64,000 nucleotides of DNA from Eutreptiella sp. 'Long Island Sound 2002' (taxonomy: Eukaryota > Euglenozoa > Euglenophyceae > Eutreptiales > Eutreptiaceae), in assembly GCA_964036045.1 (NCBI GenBank), contig OZ038379.1, positions 115,905,604 to 115,969,603 of the forward strand, read 5' to 3'. How positions within the stretch are numbered: position 1 is the stretch's first letter; each line of letters begins with the position of its first letter. The translations under genes were made by a program, and so were the position numbers. Below are positions 55,204-64,000 of this stretch, piece by piece. A model generated the notes under the pieces. The model saw nothing but the letters and a program-made list of their open reading frames with translations. It made no database searches and was not told where the DNA came from.

Positions 55204-55206
55204 CTA
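55204..55206 (-). promoter_or_regulatory. In-frame UAG between G gag and pol
   Basis: GTC-TAG-AGG-AGC-CCC on the minus strand. Element F has TAG-CGG-AGC-CCC at the homologous position (63942). The same frame stays open for over 1,000 codons on each side. Confidence 0.65.
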
Positions 55207-58200
55207 GACTTGGCTTCCCGCAGCCCCTTCCGGCTGCGATCCGCCAGGACTTTGTCCACCACGTTGCTGGGCTTTGAGTTCCTCCAACATCCTCAACATG
55301 TCCTCAGCAACCTCCTCGATCGACCTCACTCGTCGGTCTTGGCCAGGTCCACCACCATAGCCTCTTCCTCCGCCTTTTCCTTGGCCTTTGCCTTGGCCTT
55401 TTCCCCCGTCTCCGCCCTTTGCCTTCCAATCAGAAATCCGCTGCTCCTTGGGCTTCTTCTCGGGGTGAGCGGCGAAATAGGCCTTCTTGTCCGCCTCATA
55501 CACCTTGCACTGACGGTGGTCGTGTGCATGGTTGTTTCCCTTGCCATAACAGACCCAGCACCCGTCGTGCTGAGACCTGTACTCTCGGAACGAGAGCGGC
55601 GGGTTACCGATCCTTCTTGGCTCTTTGCCCTTCTTGGGTCCCACCTGGCTCCATCTGGACCTATCCTGCCCATTGTTCCTCACGTTGTGCGCCACAAACG
55701 CGAAGAAATGGGCATCCTCGTGATCCTCCCGGGACCAGTGGTCTTGGCCACTTCCACTACCATCCTCCGCGGAGTTGGCCGTGTCCTCCTGGATCTCCCG
55801 ATGCTGGCGGTCGTCTCGGTGTCCTCGTTGTCCATGACCATGTCGATCCTGCACGTGGGCCTCGTTCTTCGCATTGAGCTTCAACTCCACCGTGATGTAC
55901 TTCACGATCTCGTCAAGGCTCATGCGGGCGAAGATGACTTGCATCCTCAGCGGCTCCCCGCGCCTCCACTCCACGTTGTTGAGGCGCAGCAACCTTTGCC
56001 CCATGGAGTCCCCGAATACCTCCACGTACACGGCGTTCTTCAGGCCCAACATCCGGTTGGGTTCGCCCAGGTTCCTCCTGAAGAACTCCATGATACCCGC
56101 ATGGGTATCCTCCGCCGCCATAATCCTCACCGCCACGCGCTTCTTCGCCCTCTTCTTCTCCTCGTCCTCCACTCTCCTCTTCCAGTTGCTGGGGAGGACG
56201 TCCTTCAGCAAGTGGCGGATCCCACTGGCCTCGTTCCAGTCTTCCACCAACTTGAGGCATCTGCGGTACTTCCGCAGATACCGGTTCCACTCCCGGACCC
56301 GCAGCTCACCGCGGTCCAGCGGCAGTGGAATGGACCACAGGTCCTCCAGCTTCTGGTTTGGAGCGTCTACCCGCTCCTCATCCTCCAGCCACTGAAGGCA
56401 GGCCTGCTCCGTACGGATCAATCCTTCTCGGATCTGATCCCGCAGCTCCTCCTTCAGGTCCTGCGCCAGGCGGTGTGGGAATGTCCGGCATACCCACTTA
56501 TCCCGCGGCGCTCCCCGCATCTCGACCTCCTCGGCGAAGTCCTCCCAGTCCAGGATGAAGTCATCCAGGTTGGAGGGGTTCCTGTCGTAATAGGGAATCT
56601 TGATTCCCCTGAGGTCGTCAATCCTGATGGCGTCTCCGACGTCTCCAGCCACCACTCCACCGAGACGGATACCACCTGTGGCCGGGGGGTGTGAGTACAC
56701 TCCCCGTACATCCCTCTCCTCCATGGAGTGCGATCCAGTTGGGCCTGAACCCATTGGGTTTGGAATGCGGGAAGGATTTGCTCCATCGGCCGTCCATATC
56801 CCCGTATTGGGGTCCTTCGCCCACAGGTTTCCGCTTGGATGGCCTCGACCATGTCCGTCGGCGCTTCCCATGGTTCGCCCCTGCATGGTCTGGTTCTGCA
56901 TATCGATCTTCTCTTCCGCATAGACTGCCATATTCGTCGTGAGCGGTACATCCTGGGCGGCATGGGACATCTGCACCGTCAGGCTCCTCGGGTCCGTGGC
57001 TACGTGCCCTTCCCGCATGGACCCAGCCGGTGCCGTGTGTTCCCCGAGCATTGTGGACTCGCTGAACAGGGGAACATACGGCAGCGCACCCGGGTCAACA
57101 CGCGGAGGCGCGCATGGTGCCTCTGCAGGGCCGCCCATGGGTTTCTCCATGGCGCTCCTGAGGGTCTTAACCCGCTCCACCAGCTCCACTGCGGCTGGCT
57201 TTGCCGGGAGCTCCGGACCCGAGGCGAGGGGCTGTCGCTCCTCTAGCCTTCTCAGGCGTCCCGACATGTCCTCCACTAAGTGGAGGAGGCTGTCCACCAC
57301 TTGCTGCTGCTTCTGCAGGGCCAGCTCCAGATTCTCCCGGTACCGGGCCTGATCCGCTCGCAGCTCCTCCATGTGGTTCTCCGCGGCCGACTGGTCGTCC
57401 AGGATCCCCGCGACGTCCTCCTCCAGAGCGTCCTTGGCGTTGTCCAGATGGTCAAGGTGATGCACGATGGCGTCCATCCCCATCTTCGGGTACTTGCCCA
57501 TGAGGAAGGACACGTGCTCACAGTGGCACGCAGCGTGCTTTCCGCCGGATTCAGCGCAACCCGCGGTTCCCGGCACCTCAGACTCATCGCCCATGGGTGT
57601 ATCGCCTATGGCGTCCGTCTCTGGTCCTGTGTGCCGGGGCACAGGTGCCGTCCGGGCCCTGGCTGGCCTCTCCAAGCCCTCGGCGTAGTGCTGCAGGGCG
57701 GGCTCGGGGGCCGTATGCGCCCTGGCGATCGGCGCGGACATCTCCGGCTCCGAAGGTGGCTCGTGGGCTGTCCGATAGCCCTCGGAGTGCCCCTCGGATT
57801 CCCACAGCCTGACCGGGCTGGGGTCCGTGTCCATAGCCCCGGCGTCCCTTGCCGCGGACTTGGGTGACCCGCGCTTCCGGTAGCGCCGGGCCCGTCCTCC
57901 ACTGCTGCCTGAATGGCAAGCCTCATCAGAGTCCTCCGCGGCGGAGCGGAGGTTGCATGCCTTTCGGCAGCGACGCTCACACATGGAGACCAGGTCCTCC
58001 ATGTCACGTCCTCCTCTTCCCGAGTGTCGTTCTTCTCTTCGGGCTTCAACTTCCGGAGTTCGCCATGCTCTTGAATGTCTTGGTCCTTCTATGGCTCCAA
58101 TCTCCGGCGTGGTCTCCACCGAGTCCACAATACGCACCCGGGGCGTACTTGGGCAGGGCTCATAAGGGCCCAAGTCCCCGGGTCGGCGGTTGGTAGGGGC

Positions 58201-58308
58201 AGCAGGTAAGCCTCTGCTACCATAAAGAAGGTCCCTACCAGGACCGGCCCCCGCTGTGCCCCTTCCGCCAGTAACCCCTGCTGACTTGCTCCTGATCAAC
58301 GATTGCAT
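55204..58308 (-). CDS. G gag polyprotein (1,034 codons), starting inside the LTR
   Basis: Open from ATG 58308, which lies 86 nt inside the 5' LTR, through the primer site to TAG 55204. The start is supported by copy A, where the LTR-encoded first residues (MQSLIRSKSAGVTGG) are the same although five bases differ. A disordered N-terminal half includes a coiled coil near 57450-57230. A capsid-like core follows (about 56620-55880: IKIPYYDRNPSNLDDFILDW onwards). A Cys/His motif CX2CX8HXHX2C lies at 55564-55511, then a Lys/Gly-rich tail. The core is homologous to F gag at 62510-63290. It should form the particle and package RNA. If the LTR start is not used, the first ATG after the primer site is MEDLVSMCERR near 58000. 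Confidence 0.88.
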   Translation of the reverse strand: MQSLIRSKSAGVTGGRGTAGAGPGRDLLYGSRGLPAAPTNRRPGDLGPYEPCPSTPRVRIVDSVETTPEIGAIEGPRHSRAWRTPEVEARREERHSGRGGRDMEDLVSMCERRCRKACNLRSAAEDSDEACHSGSSGGRARRYRKRGSPKSAARDAGAMDTDPSPVRLWESEGHSEGYRTAHEPPSEPEMSAPIARAHTAPEPALQHYAEGLERPARARTAPVPRHTGPETDAIGDTPMGDESEVPGTAGCAESGGKHAACHCEHVSFLMGKYPKMGMDAIVHHLDHLDNAKDALEEDVAGILDDQSAAENHMEELRADQARYRENLELALQKQQQVVDSLLHLVEDMSGRLRRLEERQPLASGPELPAKPAAVELVERVKTLRSAMEKPMGGPAEAPCAPPRVDPGALPYVPLFSESTMLGEHTAPAGSMREGHVATDPRSLTVQMSHAAQDVPLTTNMAVYAEEKIDMQNQTMQGRTMGSADGHGRGHPSGNLWAKDPNTGIWTADGANPSRIPNPMGSGPTGSHSMEERDVRGVYSHPPATGGIRLGGVVAGDVGDAIRIDDLRGIKIPYYDRNPSNLDDFILDWEDFAEEVEMRGAPRDKWVCRTFPHRLAQDLKEELRDQIREGLIRTEQACLQWLEDEERVDAPNQKLEDLWSIPLPLDRGELRVREWNRYLRKYRRCLKLVEDWNEASGIRHLLKDVLPSNWKRRVEDEEKKRAKKRVAVRIMAAEDTHAGIMEFFRRNLGEPNRMLGLKNAVYVEVFGDSMGQRLLRLNNVEWRRGEPLRMQVIFARMSLDEIVKYITVELKLNAKNEAHVQDRHGHGQRGHRDDRQHREIQEDTANSAEDGSGSGQDHWSREDHEDAHFFAFVAHNVRNNGQDRSRWSQVGPKKGKEPRRIGNPPLSFREYRSQHDGCWVCYGKGNNHAHDHRQCKVYEADKKAYFAAHPEKKPKEQRISDWKAKGGDGGKGQGKGQGKGGGRGYGGGPGQDRRVRSIEEVAEDMLRMLEELKAQQRGGQSPGGSQPEGAAGSQV
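58211..58222 (-). other. G primer-binding site
   Basis: TGGTAGCAGAGG on the minus strand, followed by CTTACCTGCTGCC as in element A. Confidence 0.85.
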
Positions 58309-60581
58309 TTATCAAAATCCAAGGTTCCAAATCCAAAAATAGAGAAAACAAAATCCTCCTTCAACCCTGAATGGCAACCAGACCCCACAAGTATAGCAAT
58401 AACCCAATTCACAATCCAAATCAGGCTGCGGGCTTTCGTTCACCACACCGGTATTCCCACGGTGGCGGGCATGTACAAGAATTGCACCAAGGAAGAAAGC
58501 CCTGGAATTGGCATATGAACACAAATAAAGCAAAGTCGGGGAAAGATGGAAACTTATACAATCACAGCCATAGACCCCTCATTCCCTGGACTCAAGACCT
58601 TCCCTTGCCTCATCAACATGATGCCCTGAACCCAGTCCAATAAGATGGTTAAATGCCACATGTCAAAAGTCATTTCACATAAACCCCAAAAATGTGTTCA
58701 CCCCCAAGCCTCCAAATCCTAGCCCAATGGGGGAGGTGACGTGTCATGGCCTAGAGTGGCACTCAGGACCATGCCCTACCCTGACATAACCTTGGTTGGA
58801 CTTGGGGTCGAATGGGCTTAGAGGAATGACCTATGAGTTTGAACTCATAACATGCCAAAAAACTGCCAATTCACACCATATTGGCCATATATCACATATA
58901 TGCTCAAAATTGAAGTTACCACTTATCCGAAAGCTCAAAGCATGCATAGAATCGAAGTCTAATATTCATGGAGGATAGAGACCAAAGGCCAATGCCCATG
59001 TACATCCCCACTTCACCCTCGAAACCTCTTCGGATATGGGCGCCACGCACTGCCCAAGTCAACCCATGATCTTGAGACCAAATTTTGCAATCCTTCGTGC
59101 GCCAAGCCAAATGGAGTACACGATCCGGCATATGGTGGTGTTCAACTCCAAAGCATATGCCAACATATGAACAACATACCATGGTTCGACTCTCCATAGG
59201 CTTCTTGCTGTTAGCTGACCAGGTGAGTACACAAAACGCAAAAATGAGCAAAAATTGAGGTCAAAAACATGAAAATATGACCAAATACAAAGTTGTCATG
59301 ATAGTATATCTCTATGCTCACCCATGATATCCGCTCATGATTCAATACACAAATGATTGGAACCATTTGCAAACAAGTCCCCCACTTGGATCCCCAATCG
59401 GGCGCATGGAGATACCTCCGCCACTAATATCTACATGCCCCATGAAAATGGGAGTGCACCCATGGATCTCTTTGTCAAACATACCATGAGCAATACATAC
59501 GCGGTAGACTTGGTCTAGCGCTTTGAATTCCACAATTGGGACATGGGCAAAGCCCTTGTCACGTATGGCTCCCCATCTCTTCGGCCACACGAAGATATAT
59601 AACATGGGCGTGAGCATATCAAACATATACCATGCATACAACACATACCCTCAAAATATGGCTCCCACCATGATATGCCATGTCCCTCCATTGACATAAC
59701 TTCACGTTAAAAATAGGTAGGAACCCAAGGAAAGTTGCTATGCAACCCCAACACTCATGCGGCACACTCGAAAGTCGCATTAAAATATTCGGTTGCACGG
59801 TCCAAGAGTTATATATCACTTTATACCCTCTTGACCCCTTTCCCTTGCTACGCCGGGCATGTGTGCGCACCAAAGGCGTTTGATGCTTTCTAAATTAACT
59901 TGAGACTAAGGCGCTTGCAACCCAACTTTCCCTATTCTCTTTCCTCACACTCGCTCGTAGATATGGCCCTTCCAAGTGGTCCCACGATTCATTTTTGTTT
60001 CCCTTATATCTCCAAGTCAGATGGGTGGCAAGTATAAGGGAAACCTGATTCGGGCATAGGGAAAGGCGTACGACCACTCGAAGAAGTCCAAGTCAAGTGC
60101 GGCGATGTCGAAGTCGAAAATCCGATTTCGACATCGCGAAAAATTCTGCTTAGAATTTGGAGTGCTTATTTAGAGAATTGCGGAAGCAACGAACCCTTTG
60201 CTGATGAGATCTGACCCTTCAACGGAATATCCGTCAACATATCTGGAAATAACAGTTAACCAATCGGTTAACGCAAAATCGCGAGCCAACTGACAGTCGC
60301 CGATACATTGACTATCAGAACGAAAGGCTGAAGAATTACGAAAAAATTATGATAATAAAACCCTGTTGATTCCTGATATTCCGATATATAAATCTCCGCT
60401 GGCGGTACCTCGGTAACGAATATGGCCGCTCATAGCCGCAATGACCAAACCTATCACACTATCACATCGGGTTAGGTCAGGTGGCTGGGAGAGTATGATA
60501 TCAGCCAATGGCGGCTTGCCGGCACATAGATACACACCCCAAGTGACCCCAAGATGGCCACGGCGGTCCGGACCGGCCTCA
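58223..60581 (-). repeat. G 5' LTR (2,359 bp)
   Basis: Begins TGAGGCCGG at 60581 (minus) and ends CTTTA at the primer site. Contains the gag start codon at 58308. The flank at 60582-60586 (GTGTG) would be its target repeat, but the partner at the other end is lost. Confidence 0.9.
60102..60137. other. Conserved hairpin in G 5' LTR
   Basis: Same 11-bp perfect arms as at 2947-2982. Confidence 0.75.
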
Positions 60582-61377
60582 GTGTGAGGTGGCAGCAGCC
60601 GACGAGGAAGCCCGCCTGACGCAGGAGGCCATTGCCTGCAAGGAGGCCGAGGTGAAGGCGCTGGAAGAGGCGCTGGCCCGAGAGAGGGCAAAGAAGGAGG
60701 CGGAGAAAAGGGCCCATGCCGAAGCGACGGCTAAGGCCCAGGCGGCGCCGCCAAGAAGGACGCCATCGAGGCCGCGCGACGGAAGGTCGCTGAGGAGAGG
60801 GCCAAGACGGAGGCGGAGTTGGCGGCTTTGGAAGCGGAGAAGGCTTGGCTGCAGCAGGCCCGGGAAGCGGAAGCGGCTCGTGCCCGGAAAAAAGCCGAAG
60901 GGCGAGCTGCCGCAGCCACCGCCGCCGCAATGGAGGAGGCAGAGGCCAAACTCCGCCGCGAGACTCCCCCGGGAGGATCACAAGTGGAGACCCTTCGAAA
61001 GCTTTTCGAAGGGGACGCCTCCTCCAAGATGACGCTGGACGGGGCCGACACGGGCAGCAGTGGGAGCAGTGGCCCCACTGCCTACCGACGGAGGGAGGGT
61101 AAGGGGAAGACCCCCGAGAGGCCACGGAGGCCAGCGGGCGGACACCCCCAAGACAGCGACCCCTTCTTCACCGCCAGCGACGGGGATGAACGAGGCCGCC
61201 GACATCGCCGAGGAGTGGCTGGCAGAGGAGGCGGAGACGTCCCCATGTAGCCTGAAGGTGAGGATGAGGATCCCCCTCCTCCCTACCGGAGCTCGGAGTC
61301 TTCGGAGACCGAGACGCCCAGGTGGGGTGACATGGAGGATGATGACGACATGTACTTTGACATCGTGAAGAAGCGCC

Positions 61378-61560
61378 CATCCTCGGACCCACCGAGGCGA
61401 CCCGGCGGAGACCCACCGGGACCCCCTGGCGGAGGACCATCAGGACCCCCTGGAGGACGCCCGGGCGGGGGAGGACCCCCTGGACCGGGCGGACCCGGCG
61501 GAGGCCCTCCGGGAGGACCCCCTGGGGACCTCGACGACCCACCAGGGGACGGCGACCCGG
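61378..61560 (+). repeat. GGACCCCCTGG-type repeat encoding Pro/Gly
   Basis: Imperfect GGACCCCCTGGAGGAC units within F gag, giving a collagen-like PPGGPP run. Confidence 0.65.
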
Positions 61561-63941
61561 ATGCCACCCGGCGGTGGATTGTCTACCTCCGCAGGGGAGT
61601 CCAGTTCCTCGAGCGCGAGGTAGACACGGGCAAGGGAGAGATGACTCGCATCGCCAGGGTCGCCGCGCGCGCATAGAGAGAGCTGGACATCGCCAAGATG
61701 GAGATGGTCAAGAGCACCAGCGTCGCCACCGCCACCCAGAAGCTGCTGGACATCGCAAGGAGCGAGACCAGGTCGCTGAACAAGGTCATCAGCGGCCTGC
61801 AGCAGAGGCTGGACGCGCTGGAAGCCGGTGGGAGCGCCAGCAGCGACCACCCACCCCTGGAGTCTGGCTCGTCGGACGACGGCTGGGGACCCGGACCAGG
61901 TCCAGGCAGACCCCACGCTCCTGGCAGAGCCCCCAGGAGTCGTCCCAGCGCCAGTGCCCCCTCTCTCACCGCCCCCTCTCACCACAGCGCGGGCCGCTGC
62001 AATGAGCGCGCGCCGCCCGGCAGTGGCAGTGAGGATTGGCGTGATGAGTGGCTCAGCGCGGAGTATGACAACCGCCGTGCTCCGCCGCGGACACCGGTAC
62101 GCCTCCGACGCCCCGTACCAGCCCCGGAGCCTATCCCAATGGCTGGTGGACGTTATGGTGGACTCAGGGATGAGGTCCCCAGAAGAGACGTGGAGTGGGA
62201 CGTCGGCGGAGGTGAGGACCTGGACCTGGACCTGGAGGAGTTCGACATCTCTCTGCCGCGTGGTGTACGACGGGAGGCCGCTAAACGCAGCCGCCGGCGC
62301 AGTGATGAGGAAGCGTACATGGAAGGAGTACGGCGTGAACATCTGGGTTCAGCGTACATGGAGGAACCGCGGCGTAGCCATAGGGCTTCCGTGGAGGAGA
62401 TGGACGTGGCAGCCGTGGGAGTCTGTGGGAGAGGCCGATGGGAACCTCGGTCGACCTCGTGGCCGGCATCCATGGTCTCTAAGGCCGCGGATGCCGCCGT
62501 GTGGGAGGACCTGAAGGACATCAAGCCCCCCATGTACGATGGCAACCCCCCCAACCTCGACTGCTTCTTGGAGAAGCTGGACGATTGGGGGGTGACCGTA
62601 ACTGAGGACATGGATCCCGCAGATGCGGAGAAATATGTCTTCAGACAGTTCAGGTACCGCCTGCCGGAGGTGCTCCAAGAGCTATACTTCGTGGCCACCA
62701 AGGAGGGGAAGATCAAGACCCTCAAGGAAGCCAAGAAACGGCTCAACGAGCAGGAGCGGATGGACGCTCCGCAGGTGGCTGCCAAGCGGCGGAAGTCCAT
62801 CAAGCTTCAGCATGATGGACGGGGGATCCCCCTACGGGATTGGCGGGACTTTCGGGGGCAATACACCCTCTTCTGCCGCAAGGTGGAGGACTGGAACGAG
62901 GGTGACGAGCAGGGTCGCCTGCTCTCCATGCTGCCGGAAGCATGGATCAAGAGGGTCACCAAGGAGGAAGCCAAGAGGCCCAAGTCCAACCACACGGTCA
63001 AGATGATGCTCCCCAAAGAGTATCATACGGACGTGGTGGCTTGGACTAGGAAGAACGTGGCCCGGGATGTCAAAAGGCACTCCCTGCGGAACGCTCTCCT
63101 CATCACTGTCTCGGGCGATCGCGAGAAGACCGCGATGTGGCGCCTTGACGAGTGTGACGTGAGCGGCCAGACCATCCGTCTGCAGGCCATCCCGGCGCGG
63201 ATGAGCTGCGACGAGATCCTGGAGTGGGTTGGAGAGGAGGTGCTCAAGGAGTACCAGAACCTCCACCACACCCGCGGGTTGAGGCCCGGCGACCGTGACG
63301 TCAACTACGTTGGCGAGGGACCTGGCGGGGAAGCTGCCATGGACCCAGCGGGAGCCGACGGCGATGAGACTCTTGTCGACGATGACGACGACGATGAGCC
63401 CGCCGAGATGGCCGTTTGTGCCTTCGTGGCCCACAACAGCGCGGGGAACAACCGGGGAAGCTGGAAGCCCCTGCAGCCGGGTTGAAGGAAGAAGGAGAAG
63501 AAGGACCCTCGTCGCATTAGCAGCCCTCCGCTGTCCTTTGGGGAGTTCATACGAGCTCACTCTCAGGGCTGTTTCGTGTGTTATGGGAGGAAGCAAGGCT
63601 TCAACCATGACCACCGAACATGCCCCATCCACCAGGCCGACACGGAGGCATACAAGAAGGCGCACGGGTCGAAGAAGCGTGCACCTGCGGGCATCCGGGA
63701 GGCCAAAGTGGAGGTGGACAAGGACGAGCTCTCCAAGCTGATGTCGGTGGGGACCGAGTTGGCCAAGGAGATCCAGGAGATCAAGAGGAACTGGGTCCCC
63801 AGGTCGGACAACAAGAACGAGGAGAACAACCAGAACGACCAGAACAAGGACAAGGACAAGAAGCCTAAGAAAAGGAGGAAGAAGGGTGTCAACGAGGTTG
63901 ATGCGGAGGAGAATACCCCTACTTCCACAACCGACGCCCCC

Positions 63942-63944
63942 TAG
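63942..63944 (+). promoter_or_regulatory. In-frame UAG at end of F gag
   Basis: CCC-TAG-CGG-AGC-CCC, homologous to the UAG of G. Only 56 bases of the following frame are visible, all open. Confidence 0.5.
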
Positions 63945-64000
63945 CGGAGCCCCTGCAGCCAAGGGCCCCAGCTAGGGCGGTCGCAGGATGGTGTCGTGGG

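Larger units (their letters stand above)
47805..60581 (-). mobile_element. Ty3/gypsy chromovirus G (minus strand)
   Basis: Order on the minus strand: 5' LTR 60581-58223, tRNA-Met primer site 58222-58211, gag, UAG, pol to 50137, polypurine tract 49753-49743, 3' LTR 49742-47805. The 3' LTR lacks about 420 bp of its end, and the left target repeat is missing, so a deletion removed them. Gag is intact; pol has two TGA stops. It interrupts the gag coiled coil of F. Confidence 0.9.
60582..63944 (+). pseudogene. F gag, remainder, ending in UAG
   Basis: After G, the coiled coil resumes (ADEEARLTQEAIACKEAEVK). A frame change occurs near 60745. From there one frame runs to 63944, broken by TAG 61248-61250, TAG 61674-61676 and TGA 63483-63485, each explicable as CAG to TAG or CGA to TGA. 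Parts in order: Ala/Glu/Arg coiled coil; an acidic linker; a Pro/Gly-rich block at 61378-61560 (GGPPGPGG type); a second helix; a capsid-like core at 62510-63290 homologous to G gag (IKPPMYDGNPPNLDCFLEKL); the same CX2CX8HXHX2C motif at 63570-63623; a Lys/Glu/Asn-rich tail. The final TAG (63942-63944) is followed by codons CGG AGC CCC, as after G's UAG, and the frame stays open to the window end. Confidence 0.8.

Noticed and set aside
54925-56694. Long plus-strand open frame of 589 codons over G gag/pol
   Set aside because: It is antisense to well-supported gag and pol, is Leu/Val/His/Pro-rich as expected from a reversed GC-rich frame, and has no domain.
1-64000. CRISPR arrays, bacterial operons, rRNA genes
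   Set aside because: None seen. The repeats found are LTRs, minisatellites or coding repeats.

Overview
This window looks like eukaryotic nuclear DNA made almost entirely of nested retrotransposons. I see no operons and no bacterial signals. No ordinary host gene can be named with confidence. The organism cannot be identified. The LTR elements share a primer-binding site beginning TGGTAGCAG, and three sites read TGGTAGCAGAGG. That fits an initiator tRNA-Met whose acceptor 3' strand is CTCTGCT plus A-CCA. It differs from the TGGTATCAGAGC site usual in flowering plants, so an alga, other protist or non-angiosperm is more likely; this is inference.

Layout. (1) 1-3426, minus: 5' end of element A, comprising LTR, tRNA-Met primer site and a broken gag N-terminus, inserted at the 3' side of a non-LTR element. 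(2) 3427-11935, minus: a decayed non-LTR retrotransposon (R1) with an ORF1 region, AP-endonuclease, reverse transcriptase, RNase H and a C-terminal Cys motif, carrying a minisatellite between RT and RNase H. (3) 11936-13984: mostly non-coding, an orphan primer-site match, a short tandem repeat, then the first part of an open frame (H). (4) 13985-43096, plus: element E2 (about 11.3 kb by itself), decayed, flanked by target repeat CTCCG. Element E1 (14514-32295, 17.8 kb, target repeat TTGAG) is nested in its 5' LTR just downstream of the TATA box. (5) 43102-43402: the second part of H, in frame with the first once E2 is removed. (6) From 43403, plus: element F, a long LTR and a decayed gag. Element G (47805-60581, minus) interrupts F, and F resumes at 60582 and runs off the window.

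E1, E2 and G are Ty3/gypsy chromoviruses (gag, protease, RT, RNase H, integrase, chromodomain). F is a gag relative of G. Four features recur or stand out. First, gag and pol lie in one frame separated by a single UAG at the gag end in E1, E2 and G, and F has the same UAG at the homologous place. Second, E1, E2 and G carry a shared domain between protease and RT that resembles the adenine-methyltransferase-like module of some retroelements; E2 keeps an NPPF motif. Third, E1 also carries a complete five-motif dUTPase. Fourth, gag in E1 and in the A/G family starts inside the LTR and reads through the primer site.

The inferred order of events is: H and R1 first; then E2 and F into H; then E1 into E2 and G into F; and A into R1. 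E1 is the youngest, since its LTRs are nearly identical apart from an inverted segment of about 405 bp.
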